43,096 nt of DNA from Paracoccaceae bacterium (GCA_018223085.1 JAAEZB010000022.1:1-43096); one strand, 5' to 3'. Shown: positions 1 to 8,724, numbered from the stretch's first letter. The notes: generated by a model not told the origin, from the letters alone. Numbers and translations are program-made.

Positions 1-1028
1 GCAACCTCGATAAATTCGACCGCGCCTTCGCGGCGACTTTCTCGGGGCTCGAAGGTATCTCGATGCAGGACATGGTCAACGCGGTCGACATTCCCGAGGA
101 ATGGCTGCGCAAGATGGCCGAAAAACATCTCAGCCCCGAAGAGATGGCCGAGATCGAGGCGCTTGGCGGCTTTGACAAGCTGATGGAAACGCTCAAGGAG
201 CGTCTCAAGGAACAGGAAGGCCGCCATCAGGGTGGCAACAAATGGGTCGGCACTGCCGGAACCTCGCCCTTCGGCGCCTATGGCTACAACCCCGAAGGGG
301 TGCGTATCGGCCAAAAAGAAGGTCGCCATGGCCGCGCCGTCAAGGTCTGGGACAAGCGCGAATTCCGCAATCTCGACGATTCAATCGAACTCGGCACCCG
401 CAACATCAAGGTTGCCCTGAAACGCCTGCGCCGCTGGGCCCGTGACGGCGCTGCCGAAGAGCTTGACCTCGATGGCACGATCCGCGCCACCGCCGAACAC
501 GGATACCTCGATGTCAAAACCCGCCCCGAGCGCCGCAACGCCGTCAAGGTGCTGCTCTTCCTCGATGTGGGCGGCTCCATGGATCCGCATATCCGCGTCG
601 TCGAAGAACTTTTCTCCGCCGCTCGGGCCGAATTCAAACATCTCGAATATTTCTACTTCCACAACTGCCTCTACGAAGGCGTGTGGCGCGACAATAGTCG
701 CCGCTGGCAGGAACAGATCCCGACCCACGAGGTCATGCGCACCTATGGTGCCGATTACAAATGTATCTTCGTCGGTGACGCCTCCATGTCGCCCTATGAG
801 GTCGCCTATCCCGGCGGTGCCAACGAGCATTGGAACGCCGAGGCCGGACAGGTTTGGCTTGAACGCGCCCGCGAGACATGGAGTTCCAATCTCTGGATCA
901 ATCCAGTGCCGGAAAAATACTGGGCCCATACCCAATCCATCTCAATGATCCGCGACATCTTTGAAAACCGCATGGTGCCAATGACCCTGCAAGGGCTTGA
1001 AACCGGCATGAAAGAGCTCGTCCGCTAG
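1..1028 (+). CDS. CoxE-like VWA domain protein (5' truncated)
   Basis: The reading frame is open to the left edge (first whole codon at 3), so the N-terminus is missing; the ATG at 63 is internal. The visible 342 residues match the family of VWA proteins related to CoxE (COG3825-type). A helical, charged N-terminal part is followed by a segment rich in Gly/Tyr/Arg and then the VWA fold. The MIDAS metal site appears as D-V-G-G-S-M near codon 169 of the ATG-63 frame, a DxGxS version of the usual DxSxS. In this family the gene normally follows a MoxR-type AAA+ ATPase gene, and the pair is thought to act as a chaperone-like machine for metal-enzyme maturation; the partner would lie outside the window. 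Cytoplasmic, no signal peptide seen. Family assignment is firm, the role is inference. Confidence 0.85.
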   Translation, partial: NLDKFDRAFAATFSGLEGISMQDMVNAVDIPEEWLRKMAEKHLSPEEMAEIEALGGFDKLMETLKERLKEQEGRHQGGNKWVGTAGTSPFGAYGYNPEGVRIGQKEGRHGRAVKVWDKREFRNLDDSIELGTRNIKVALKRLRRWARDGAAEELDLDGTIRATAEHGYLDVKTRPERRNAVKVLLFLDVGGSMDPHIRVVEELFSAARAEFKHLEYFYFHNCLYEGVWRDNSRRWQEQIPTHEVMRTYGADYKCIFVGDASMSPYEVAYPGGANEHWNAEAGQVWLERARETWSSNLWINPVPEKYWAHTQSISMIRDIFENRMVPMTLQGLETGMKELVR

Positions 1029-1035
1029 CCGAAAT

Positions 1036-1068
1036 CCGCACCGACGCTATACATACGCAATACTGACG
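1036..1068 (+). repeat. 11-bp tandem repeat array, copy A (3 units)
   Basis: Three consecutive 11-mers: CCGCACCGACG, CTATACATACG and CAATACTGACG, following the loose pattern NNATRCNKACG with a degenerate first unit. It sits in the 113-base gap between the VWA and DedA genes. Related arrays lie at 9349-9392 and 33378-33421; copy A and copy C share the left flank AAATCCGCACC. Confidence 0.7.
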
Positions 1069-1141
1069 TGGGTTTTCGCGCCATTCCGCCGGTCCTTTCG
1101 CCTGACATATCCCTGTCACGCCCCTGCGCCATCACGGGGCC

Positions 1142-1726
1142 ATGACCGACCTCCTGACCGCCTATGGCCTGCCTCTTCTGGCCCTCACCACCTTCGCCGC
1201 AAGCCTCGCTCTGCCGATCCCTGCCTTCCTTGTCCTGCTGAGTGCCGGTGCGCTGGCCGCCTCCGGCAGCTTCGCACCTGTGGCCGTGGGCCTCTCCGCC
1301 CTCGCCGGAGCCATAGCCGCCGATCAATGCGGCTATCACTTCGGCCACCATATTGCCCCCCTGCTACACCGCACCCTCGGCCGCCACCCCCGCTCGAACC
1401 GCCTCCTGACCCGCGCCGAACGGCTGCTCTGCGATCATGGCGGGCTTGGCGTTTTTCTAAGCCGCTGGCTCCTCGCCCCCCTCGGCCCCTATATAAACTT
1501 GCTTTCCGGCACCGCCGACTTGCCTTGGCACCGCTTTACCATCTGGGCCATGGCCGGGCGCACGCTCTGGATTGGGCTCTATTGCGGCCTCGGCTTTATC
1601 TTCGCGCACAACCTGCCCCAGATCGCCACTACTGCCCATAACGCCAGCACTGTCCTTATGCTGCTCGCCCTGCCCGCCCTTGCCGCGCTGCTCCTGCATC
1701 ACCGCCGCAACAACCGACGCCGCTGA
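1142..1726 (+). CDS. DedA family (SNARE-associated) membrane protein
   Basis: The 194-residue protein has the DedA/VTT layout: a hydrophobic N-terminal segment, a re-entrant region, the conserved F-x-x-R-W...P-x-G...N-x-L-x-G signature around residues 103-122 (FLSRWLLAPLGPYINLLSG), and two more membrane segments ending in a basic tail. DedA proteins act in the inner membrane; characterised members move or flip lipids such as undecaprenyl phosphate and support envelope homeostasis. The substrate here is unknown. The start ATG lies just after a GGGG stretch, with no strong ribosome site. A gap of only 37 bases separates it from the M48 protease gene, so the two are probably co-transcribed. Confidence 0.85.
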   Translation: MTDLLTAYGLPLLALTTFAASLALPIPAFLVLLSAGALAASGSFAPVAVGLSALAGAIAADQCGYHFGHHIAPLLHRTLGRHPRSNRLLTRAERLLCDHGGLGVFLSRWLLAPLGPYINLLSGTADLPWHRFTIWAMAGRTLWIGLYCGLGFIFAHNLPQIATTAHNASTVLMLLALPALAALLLHHRRNNRRR

Positions 1727-1763
1727 CCTTGTCGAACCGTCCCCGCTGCGCCATATCTGTCCC

Positions 1764-2453
1764 ATGCTGCGCCTGACACCGATCCTCCTCGCCCTGCTCT
1801 ACGGCCTCCTGCTCTACCGTTTCTCGGTCTGGCGCACCTCGCGCGAGCTGGACGCCCGCTCAACCGAACTGGCCGACCCAACTCTCGTGCCGCTGATCCG
1901 TGACATGGCCAAGGCGCTCGACCTGCCCCGCATCCGCGTCCACATCTACGAAATCGAACCGGTCAACGGCCTCGCCGCCCCGGACGGGCGCATCTTCCTC
2001 ACGCGCGGCTTTTACAATCGCTACCGCGCGGGCGAAGTCTCCGCCGCTGAAATCACCTCGGTCATTGCCCATGAACTCGGCCATGTCGCCTTAGGCCACT
2101 CGCGCCGCCGCATGATCGATTTTTCGGGTCAAAACGCCATCCGCACCGCGCTCAACATGGTGCTGGGCCGCCTCTTGCCCGGCATCGGTCCTTGGCTTGT
2201 GAACATGGCGATGACCCTCGTGTCCGCCCGTCTGTCGCGCAGCGATGAATACGAGGCCGACGCCTACGCCGCCGCCCTCCTTACCAAATCCGGCATCGGT
2301 ACCGCGCCGCAGAAATCCCTGTTTCACAAACTCGAAGACCTCACCGCCTCGCGCGGCGGGGCAACACCTGCCTGGCTGATGAGCCACCCCAAAACCGAAG
2401 AGCGCATCAAAGCCATCGAAGCCCTTGAAACCAAATGGGGCCTCGCGCCCTGA
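1764..2453 (+). CDS. small M48 family zinc metalloprotease
   Basis: This 229-residue protein begins with a membrane anchor (residues 4-20) and has the M48 zinc site H103-E-L-G-H107 plus the downstream S-R-x-x-E-Y-E-A-D segment (about 159-166), whose first Glu is expected to be the third zinc ligand. The frame is open further upstream (to 1572), but that extension lies inside the DedA gene; the ATG at 1764 begins with a proper hydrophobic anchor and is preferred. M48 proteases of this size act at the inner membrane or periplasm in protein quality control. The gene ends near an intergenic repeat that separates it from the convergent PIN gene. A second, unrelated M48 protein with TPRs lies at 34610. 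Confidence 0.85.
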   Translation: MLRLTPILLALLYGLLLYRFSVWRTSRELDARSTELADPTLVPLIRDMAKALDLPRIRVHIYEIEPVNGLAAPDGRIFLTRGFYNRYRAGEVSAAEITSVIAHELGHVALGHSRRRMIDFSGQNAIRTALNMVLGRLLPGIGPWLVNMAMTLVSARLSRSDEYEADAYAAALLTKSGIGTAPQKSLFHKLEDLTASRGGATPAWLMSHPKTEERIKAIEALETKWGLAP

Positions 2454-2454
2454 T

Positions 2455-2520
2455 CTTCTTCTCTGGGGAAAATACTCTGGGGTGAATTGGCCGCTTGCGG
2501 CCAAGAGGGGCAACGCCCCT
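2455..2520. repeat. two-hairpin intergenic repeat, copy 1
   Basis: The repeat starts with TCTTCTTCTCTGGGGAAAA, continues with AATACTCTGGGGTGAA, then hairpin 1 (TTGGCCGC-TT-GCGGCCAA) and hairpin 2 (AGGGGCA-A-CGCCCCT). It lies between two convergent genes (M48 protease and PIN protein) and reaches the stop codon of the latter, so it may serve both as a transcript end. Copies 2 and 3 are at 28131 and 36757. Confidence 0.8.
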
Positions 2521-3064
2521 AAACAGTCAACGCCTTGGCAAGCCTCGGCAATCTCGCCTTTTTCAAAAGCCGCCGCATCTCCCAATCCTCGCCCGAAAGC
2601 CGCTCTGCTTCCTGACGCACGGCTTCGGCCACAGCGGCCACATCCTGAGGCGCGCGTTCCCAGATCCCACGCAAAAGCGTATCCGGGTCCACCCGCTCAA
2701 GCCCCTCCTCGGCCAAAATATGGCGCGGGAAATCCTTGGCGTTCATCGTCACGATGGCATCCGCCGACCCGGCGATCGCCGCCGCCAACACATGAGTATC
2801 CGCCGCATCCGGCAAATAGAGTCGGTCCTCAAGCGAGGATTTCCACGTCACCTCCGCCTTGGGCCACGCCGCACGCACAAGTGCAATCTCGCCCCGCGCC
2901 TGCGCCTCGCCCATCGGCCCGATCTTGCGCGCCGCACGCGCCCATTCCTCTAGGATACGCTCGGACCACATCGGCTGAAACGCCCCGGTCTTAGCCACGC
3001 CAAGCAGGATCTCCCGCATCACCGTCGGGTAGATCACGCAAGTATCAAGAAGAAGCCGCTTCAC
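2519..3064 (-). CDS. PIN domain protein
   Basis: The 181-residue protein starts L-L-L-D-T-C-V-I-Y (first acidic residue of a PIN nuclease) and carries S-E-R-I-L-E-E-W, then D-A-A-D-T-H-V-L-A-A-A and I-V-T-M-N-A-K-D-F, the usual spread of PIN acidic residues that bind Mg/Mn. The start is set by a GTG that overlaps the TGA of the upstream methyltransferase gene in a GTGA quartet (3061-3064), typical of translational coupling; the longer open frame would lie inside that gene. PIN proteins are usually ribonucleases, often toxins, but no antitoxin-like gene is adjacent. Coupling to an rRNA methyltransferase gene hints at an RNA-related task, which is inference. The C-terminal 50 residues are helical and basic. 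Confidence 0.75.
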   Translation of the reverse strand: MKRLLLDTCVIYPTVMREILLGVAKTGAFQPMWSERILEEWARAARKIGPMGEAQARGEIALVRAAWPKAEVTWKSSLEDRLYLPDAADTHVLAAAIAGSADAIVTMNAKDFPRHILAEEGLERVDPDTLLRGIWERAPQDVAAVAEAVRQEAERLSGEDWEMRRLLKKARLPRLAKALTV

Positions 3065-4257
3065 AGCCGGAAAAACAGCGATTTGAGATAGCCGCTCTCG
3101 GCCAGTTGCGGCATCAACGGATGATCCGGCCCGGCAAACCCGGTGTGGATCAACTGCCCCTGCCGCCCCGCGCGCCCGATCCCGCGCACACAAGCGCCAC
3201 GGAACTTGGCTACATCCGCCGCATGAGAACAGGAACACAGGCCCAAATACCCGCCCTCAGCCACCAAGGGCGCCGCAAGCCGCGCCACACGCTCATAGGC
3301 GCGAAGCCCCTTTTCCAACGTCGGTTTCGACGGCGCAAAGGCCGGTGGATCACAAATCACCACGTCAAACTCTGCGCCCTCTTCGGCCAATGCGGTCAAC
3401 ACGTCAAAGGCATCGCCTTTGCGCGTCGCAAACCGGTCCCCAAAGCCCGAGGCCGCTGCTCCCGCCTCGGCCAGAGCCAGCGCCGGGGCCGACCCATCAA
3501 CCGAAAGCGCCGATGTCGCCCCTCCGGCCAGAGCGGCAAGCGCAAAGCCCCCCACATGAGAAAATACGTCGAGCACTCTTGCATCTTTGCAAAGCCCGGC
3601 GGCGAATGCATGATTGGGACGTTGATCGTAGAAAAGCCCGGTCTTCTGCCCACCCATCAGGTCGGCCATATAGGTCGCCCTGTTCATCACGACAGGCACC
3701 GGCGCATCAGGCGCGGTGCCAATCATCACCCGGCTGTCTTCATCAAGCCCTTCCAGGTTGCGCGCCCGCCCTGATCCGTTCTTAAGCACCGTGCTGACGC
3801 CCGTCGCTTCGGCCAATGCTGCGACCATCTCGTCAAGCAAGACCTCGGACCAAGCCGCATTGGGCTGAATCACTGCTACGTCACCAAACCGATCGACGAC
3901 CACACCGGGAAGCCCATCCGCCTCGGCATGGATCAGCCGGTAATAAGGCGTCTCATAAAGCCGCGCCCGCATCTCAAGCGCACGGTCAAACTTCGCCCGC
4001 AGCCAATCGCGATCAATAGCCGCCTCTACGTCCCGCTCAAGCATCCGCCCGGCAATCCGCGAGTTCGCATTGAACGCAATAAGGCCAAGCGGCTTGCGAT
4101 CTGCATCTTCGAGACAAGCAATACTGCCCGGCGCGATGGTCTTGGCGCGACGGTCGAGCACAAGCTCATTATCATAGACCCACGGAAATCCATGGCGGAT
4201 CGCGCGGGCATTGGCCTTGGGTTTCAGGCGCACAATAGGAAAAGAGGACGGCATCAT
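3061..4257 (-). CDS. rlmI: RlmI-type 23S rRNA (cytosine-C5) methyltransferase
   Basis: At 398 residues this matches the RlmI/RlmK-like family length. It has an N-terminal PUA-like domain (residues 8-80, with the typical R-H-G-F-P-W-V-Y), the Q-K-T-G-L-F-Y-D-Q-R-P-N motif before the catalytic domain, an SAM site V-L-D-V-F-S-H-V-G-G-F, the D-P-P-A-F motif, and a late C-S-C-S-H motif that supplies the catalytic cysteine. E. coli RlmI makes m5C1962 in 23S rRNA; the same target is likely but not certain, since close homologues can modify other positions. Two ATGs in tandem (4257 and 4254) lie 5 and 8 bases after an AGGAGG site (4263-4268), so either may start. The stop overlaps the PIN gene start. 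Confidence 0.82.
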   Translation of the reverse strand: MMPSSFPIVRLKPKANARAIRHGFPWVYDNELVLDRRAKTIAPGSIACLEDADRKPLGLIAFNANSRIAGRMLERDVEAAIDRDWLRAKFDRALEMRARLYETPYYRLIHAEADGLPGVVVDRFGDVAVIQPNAAWSEVLLDEMVAALAEATGVSTVLKNGSGRARNLEGLDEDSRVMIGTAPDAPVPVVMNRATYMADLMGGQKTGLFYDQRPNHAFAAGLCKDARVLDVFSHVGGFALAALAGGATSALSVDGSAPALALAEAGAAASGFGDRFATRKGDAFDVLTALAEEGAEFDVVICDPPAFAPSKPTLEKGLRAYERVARLAAPLVAEGGYLGLCSCSHAADVAKFRGACVRGIGRAGRQGQLIHTGFAGPDHPLMPQLAESGYLKSLFFRL

Positions 4258-4301
4258 GCCGTCCTCCTAATCTTTTCCGCGCCTTGTGAAAAGCGTCTAT
4301 C

Positions 4302-4961
4302 TCAGATCGGCTTCACCGGGGTCAACGGCACAACCCGCGCCGTGACACCATTTTCCGGCGCAACCCACCCCGTCGCGAGGCTCATCTCGTCGCGCACCAC
4401 TTTGGCAAGGTGCTGGGTGATGCGGTATTTCTGGGTAAGGCCACGCGCCTCGGCCTGAAGCGCCTTCGAGCCGCCATAGCCCACGAGGTCCGCCTTGATC
4501 TCACGCGGGCCGCGCACCACGGCACCGGTCTGCGGATCACGGATCGTCATCGTAAACTCGATCGAGTGAATACCGCCGACCGAATAACGGGTCTTCTCGG
4601 TCAGTGCATGGAAACGATGCACTTCGATCTCGACCACAACCGGCATAGCCCCGTTGAGCGGCGCCCCGCCAAGCTTGATCGCATCTTCGAAAAGCGCGCC
4701 CACCTGCTCATAGCGGTTGCCGAACGGGTCACCGCGCCAGACGATATCGCCGCCCGGATAGTAGCTGTTGGCCTCCGACACCTTGAGGGTCAACGGCACG
4801 TTTACGTCAAAACCGACAAGGCTAAAGGACGGGGCCGGTGCGGCCATTTCCGTCGTCAACTGATCCATCGGCGCGTTTCGCGTCGCGGTATCGACCGAAG
4901 CACAGGCCGAAAGGCCAAGTCCAAGTGCCATCATCAGGGCTGTCATGCGAAGCTTGTTCAT
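4302..4961 (-). CDS. conserved lipoprotein, function unknown
   Basis: This 219-residue protein begins with a short basic start, a hydrophobic stretch and the lipobox L-S-A-C (Cys at about residue 19), so it should be lipidated and anchored on the periplasmic side. The rest looks like one alpha/beta domain without catalytic motifs I can name; it contains repeated short beta-like stretches such as V-E-I-E-V-H-R-F and I-E-F-T-M-T-I-R. I recognise it only as a type of protein common in Rhodobacteraceae. The ATG at 4961 is favoured over the in-frame GTG at 4964 because AAGGAG (4969-4974) is 7 bases away. It precedes the rlmI gene by 44 bases and may share a transcript. Confidence 0.75.
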   Translation of the reverse strand: MNKLRMTALMMALGLGLSACASVDTATRNAPMDQLTTEMAAPAPSFSLVGFDVNVPLTLKVSEANSYYPGGDIVWRGDPFGNRYEQVGALFEDAIKLGGAPLNGAMPVVVEIEVHRFHALTEKTRYSVGGIHSIEFTMTIRDPQTGAVVRGPREIKADLVGYGGSKALQAEARGLTQKYRITQHLAKVVRDEMSLATGWVAPENGVTARVVPLTPVKPI

Positions 4962-5027
4962 CACTGGTCTCCTTGGAGCAGTTTCTCCGCTCCTTTCGAA
5001 TTCCAGAAATATTTGCCCCTGAAATGA

Positions 5028-5053
5028 GGCACGATTTGGACAAATTCCGTGCC
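5028..5053. repeat. strong inverted repeat (hairpin) between two minus-strand genes
   Basis: GGCACGATTTG, a two-base loop GA, CAAAT, a two-base bulge TC and CGTGCC form a near-perfect 11-bp stem in the 128-base gap between the 89-residue gene and the lipoprotein gene. There is no T-run, so it may be a weak terminator, a 3' processing element or a protein site. Confidence 0.45.
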
Positions 5054-5089
5054 ATTAAATGAAATTGCCCCGTTCCCGTGCTGGAGGCT

Positions 5090-5359
5090 CTAGTGGCGCG
5101 GCCTGCTGCGCCATCCGCCGCGCCGTTTCGGTGCATCCGAACGCAGCAATCCATCATGCAGAATGGCCGTCATCGGGTGGTCTGGATTGTCGACCTCATA
5201 TCGCCCGAGAAGCGCCCGGATCGCATCGCGCACCCCCGCCTCTTCCTCAAGCGACAAGGCCCAATCGAGGAAGATCGACCGGCATTCGCCCTCTGTGATC
5301 CCCTCAATCCGATAGGCTTCCCGGATCAGCCCCTTTTTGTCGACCTGCGTTTCATTCAT
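5090..5359 (-). CDS. conserved 89-residue protein coupled to glnE
   Basis: The ATG at 5359 overlaps the end of glnE by 8 bases (ATGAATGA), so translation is probably coupled; a longer frame to 5398 would run further into glnE and is not preferred. The protein starts M-N-E-T-Q-V-D-K-K-G-L-I and is acidic and helical in its middle (I-F-L-D-W-A-L-S-L-E-E-E), then ends in a basic Arg-rich tail. The pattern G-E-C-R-S-I-F-L-D-W-A-L near residue 22 is the best conserved-looking part. I know of no function. Position directly after glnE could mean a link to nitrogen control, but this is only context. Confidence 0.7.
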   Translation of the reverse strand: MNETQVDKKGLIREAYRIEGITEGECRSIFLDWALSLEEEAGVRDAIRALLGRYEVDNPDHPMTAILHDGLLRSDAPKRRGGWRSRPRH

Positions 5360-8144
5360 CTCGCGTCTCCTTCGCGCCGGCCCCAAGCGCCTTGTCAATT
5401 ATCGCGCCCGCCTCCGCGCCGCGCTCTGCCATCTGCGCCGCCAGCGCCTCAAGCGTCTCCGCCCCGGTCTCGCGCAACAGGAAGGCCGCGCCTCCCCGGC
5501 CAATATCCTCGGCCAAGATCGGCTTTTCGCTCAACAGCTTAGACGCCACCTGCACCGCCCAGAAAAGACCATAGGCTGCCTCCAGTGCCTCGACCTCTTG
5601 CACCTCAAGCAATCCAACTCGCGCCGCGGCCTCAAGCCCGGCATTGACAGATTGCCCCGCGTTTCCCTCAAGAAGCGCGCCGGTTTGCGACACAAGTTCG
5701 ATCTCTTGCAACCTGCCACGCCCGATTTTGGCGTCCCACGCCCCGCTCGGCGCCTTGGCTGCCGCAATCCTCTCGCGCATTTCCTGCACGTCCCGGCGCA
5801 CCGTCCCCGCCTCATTGTGCCGCGCCAGTAGAGCCTCACGAAACGCCGCAACCTCGGCCTGCAACTCCGCTGTCCCCGCCACCGGCCGCGCCCGCGTGAG
5901 CGCAAGATGCTCCCAAGTCCAGGCCTCAGTCTCCTGATAGCTCTTGAACGAGGCCAGAGAGGTCGCCACCGGCCCCTGCGTTCCCGACGGACGAAGCCGC
6001 ATATCAACCTCATACAAACGCCCCTGTGCCATGGGGGCCGAAAGCGCCGTCACCATCGCCTGTGTAAGACGCGCATAATAGGCGCGCGCCGCCAAAGGCC
6101 GCCGCCCCTCCGACGCCTCGACACCATCCGCATCATAGATCACGATCAGGTCAAGATCAGACACCGCATTCAACCGCCGCGCCCCAAGCGATCCCATGCC
6201 AAGCACCATCGCCCCGCGCCCCGGCATCTCACCATGCTTCTCGGCGAACTTCTCCGCTACCACCGGCCACACCCCAGCCAGAACCGCACCCGCCACATCG
6301 GCATACTGCGCCCCGGCCTCGGCCGCTCCAATCACACCGCGCAGATGATGCACCCCGATACGGAACCGCCATTCCTTGGCCCAACGGCGCGCCGCATCGA
6401 GCTTGCGTTCATAATCCTCGCCCTCATGGGCAATGACCTGCGCCAGATCCGCCGCAAGCGCCTCTGCCCCCGGCCAATCGGCAAAAAATGCCCCGCCAAT
6501 GACCGCATCAAACACGCCCGAATTGCGCGACAAATGCCGCGCCAGCGCCGGTGCCGTGCCGACAATATCCACCAGAAGGTCAATGAGATGAGGATTGGCC
6601 TCGAAAAGCGAGAAAAGCTGTACCCCCGCTGGCAGCCCCCGCAGGAACCCATCAAGCGCCAGAAGCGCCTGTTCAGGATGCGCCGTCTGCGATAGCCGCT
6701 CAAGAAGATCCGGCTTCAGCCGCTTGAAAATCTCCACCGCCCGCTCCGAACGCAGCGCCGGATAAGTCTGCCAGCGATTGATAATCTCCTCATCGTGGCC
6801 ATGCGTTATATCCGCTGGTGCCGCATCCGGGGCAAAGAACCCCTCCGTCAGCTCATGCACCTCCGTCAGCCGCGCCTTGATATCCGCCTGCATCTCCGCC
6901 ACATCGCGCCCCATGAGGCAGGCAATCCGCTCCATTCCTTCTGCCGACTTCGGCAGGTCATGGGTCTGGGCATCATTAATCATCTGAACCCGGTGTTCGA
7001 CCTCGCGATGCGCCCGGTAATGCCGCGCCAGCGTTTCGGCCGCATCCTTTGGAACCCACCCCTTCGCCGCCAAAAGCCCAAGCGCGGGCACCGTGCGATT
7101 GTCGCGCAACTCCGGATCGCGCCCGCCGGAAATCAACTGCCGTGTCTGGGTAAAGAACTCGATCTCGCGAATTCCCCCACGGCCAAGTTTCATATTGTGC
7201 CCCTCAAGCGCAATATCGCCGCCAAGGCCCTTATGCTCGCGAATACGCAGGCGCATATCATGGGCGTCCTGAATCGCTGCGAAATCAAGATGTTTGCGCC
7301 ACACGAACGGCGTCAACGCCCTGAGGAACCGCGCCCCCGCCTCAAGATCACCCGCCGAGGGCCGCGCCTTGATATAGGCCGCGCGCTCCCATGTGCGCCC
7401 AAGACTCTCGTAATACCTCTCCGCCGCCTCCATCGCGAGGCAAACCGGAGTTACCGCCGGATCGGGCCGCAGGCGTAGGTCGGTGCGAAATACATATCCA
7501 TCCCCCGTAAGATCATTGAGCATCGCAGACATCTTGCGCGTCGCCCGCACAAACGATGCCCGCGCCTCATGAAAATCATCCGGGTCAAACCGCGTCTCAT
7601 CAAAAAGACAGATCAGGTCTATGTCCGAGGAGTAATTAAGCTCATGCGCCCCCATCTTGCCCATGGCAAGCGTGACCATCCCGCCTGCTGTGGCCACATC
7701 ATCCTCGGTCTGACCGGGTAGTTTCTTGCGCCGGATTTCATTGGCAATCGCCGCCTTGAGCGCAAGGTCACTGGCAAGATCGGCAAAATCGGTAAGCGTG
7801 CCTGTCACCTGCTCAAGTTCCCAAACCCCCGCAAGGTCGGCCAGCGCCGTCAAAAGCGCGATCCGTCGTTTTCCCCGGCGCAGCTCCGCGCCAAGTCTAT
7901 CCGCCGCAACCTCTTTCAAATCCGCATAAAGCCGCGCAACCGCCGCCTCCGGGTCACCAAACGCTTCCGGCAACCAATCGCGCTCTTTCTCAATCAATGA
8001 CTTGAGATACGGGCTACACCCGGCCGTGCCGTGAAGGAGCTTGCCGAGATCGCCCTCCACCTCCGGCACAAGGGTCATAATATCGTCGCCCCGATCCGGA
8101 TCGAAGGCGCGTGGCAGGCGGGTGATGCGTGAGAGAAAGTCCAT
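5352..8144 (-). CDS. glnE: bifunctional glutamine synthetase adenylyltransferase/deadenylase
   Basis: GlnE adds and removes AMP on glutamine synthetase, switching it off or on in response to PII proteins and glutamine. The 930-residue protein has the expected two nucleotidyltransferase halves. The N-terminal (deadenylase) half carries G-K-M-G-A-H-E-L-N-Y-S-S-D-I-D-L and G-R-G-G-I-R-E-I-E-F. The C-terminal (adenylylase) half carries G-M-G-S-L-G-A-R-R-L-N-A-V-S-D-L-D-L and G-R-G-R-L-Q-E-I-E-L. The frame is open to 8192, but the ATG at 8144 (MDFLSRITRLP) is the natural start. It is transcribed away from the YbaK-like gene at 8257 across a 112-base gap, and overlaps the 89-residue gene downstream. 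Confidence 0.96.
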   Translation of the reverse strand: MDFLSRITRLPRAFDPDRGDDIMTLVPEVEGDLGKLLHGTAGCSPYLKSLIEKERDWLPEAFGDPEAAVARLYADLKEVAADRLGAELRRGKRRIALLTALADLAGVWELEQVTGTLTDFADLASDLALKAAIANEIRRKKLPGQTEDDVATAGGMVTLAMGKMGAHELNYSSDIDLICLFDETRFDPDDFHEARASFVRATRKMSAMLNDLTGDGYVFRTDLRLRPDPAVTPVCLAMEAAERYYESLGRTWERAAYIKARPSAGDLEAGARFLRALTPFVWRKHLDFAAIQDAHDMRLRIREHKGLGGDIALEGHNMKLGRGGIREIEFFTQTRQLISGGRDPELRDNRTVPALGLLAAKGWVPKDAAETLARHYRAHREVEHRVQMINDAQTHDLPKSAEGMERIACLMGRDVAEMQADIKARLTEVHELTEGFFAPDAAPADITHGHDEEIINRWQTYPALRSERAVEIFKRLKPDLLERLSQTAHPEQALLALDGFLRGLPAGVQLFSLFEANPHLIDLLVDIVGTAPALARHLSRNSGVFDAVIGGAFFADWPGAEALAADLAQVIAHEGEDYERKLDAARRWAKEWRFRIGVHHLRGVIGAAEAGAQYADVAGAVLAGVWPVVAEKFAEKHGEMPGRGAMVLGMGSLGARRLNAVSDLDLIVIYDADGVEASEGRRPLAARAYYARLTQAMVTALSAPMAQGRLYEVDMRLRPSGTQGPVATSLASFKSYQETEAWTWEHLALTRARPVAGTAELQAEVAAFREALLARHNEAGTVRRDVQEMRERIAAAKAPSGAWDAKIGRGRLQEIELVSQTGALLEGNAGQSVNAGLEAAARVGLLEVQEVEALEAAYGLFWAVQVASKLLSEKPILAEDIGRGGAAFLLRETGAETLEALAAQMAERGAEAGAIIDKALGAGAKETRDE

Positions 8145-8256
8145 GGCGCGACAATGCGAATCCACCCCGCCGGGGTCAATGACATTGCGCAAATCCGCGC
8201 TGCTTTACTTCCGCCAAATCTGGGGGCCAAATAGCCGTGCAACCCAAGGAGCCCCC

Positions 8257-8724
8257 ATGAGCAAGAGCCTCAAACGTGTCCGCGCCGCCCTTGATGCCGC
8301 GGGCCTGCCCATCGACATCCATGAAACCGACGGTGCCCGCACCGCACAAATGGCCGCCGATGCCGTGGGCTGTGCACTCGATCAAATTGCCAAGTCGATC
8401 ATCTTTCGTGGCGAAGAAAGTGGTGAGGCGATCCTTTTCCTGACCGCCGGTGGCAATCAGGTTGATACAGAGAAGGCCAGCGCCCTTGCAGGCGAACCCC
8501 TCGGCAAGGCCGACGCCGCCCTCGTTCGGGCCCAGACCGGCTTTGCCATTGGCGGGGTCTCCCCCATCGGCCATATCAATCCCGTGCGCGCTTTCCTTGA
8601 TCTCCGGCTTCTGGACTTCGACATTGTCTGGGCCGCGGCTGGCACACCAAACCATGTCTTTGCCATTGATCCGGCCCGCCTCCCGGCGCTGACAGGGGCA
8701 AAATCGGGCGATTTTTCCGCCTAA
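8257..8724 (+). CDS. YbaK/ProX-type aminoacyl-tRNA deacylase-like protein
   Basis: The 155-residue protein shows the YbaK/EbsC fold signature: a helical start, A-K-S-I-I-F-R near residue 45 with the conserved Lys, L-T-A-G-G-N-Q-V-D in the middle, and G-G-V-S-P-I-G-H near residue 100. Members hydrolyse mischarged tRNAs such as Cys-tRNA(Pro) or Ala-tRNA(Pro). Which tRNA this one edits cannot be told from sequence alone. AAGGAG at 8245-8250 lies 6 bases before the ATG; the frame is open upstream to 8041 only because it lies antisense to glnE. Monocistronic in appearance. Confidence 0.85.
   Translation: MSKSLKRVRAALDAAGLPIDIHETDGARTAQMAADAVGCALDQIAKSIIFRGEESGEAILFLTAGGNQVDTEKASALAGEPLGKADAALVRAQTGFAIGGVSPIGHINPVRAFLDLRLLDFDIVWAAAGTPNHVFAIDPARLPALTGAKSGDFSA

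Noticed and set aside
2519-3064. PIN gene as half of a toxin-antitoxin pair
   Set aside because: No small antitoxin-like gene lies next to it; the neighbour is the rRNA methyltransferase gene with which it is coupled.
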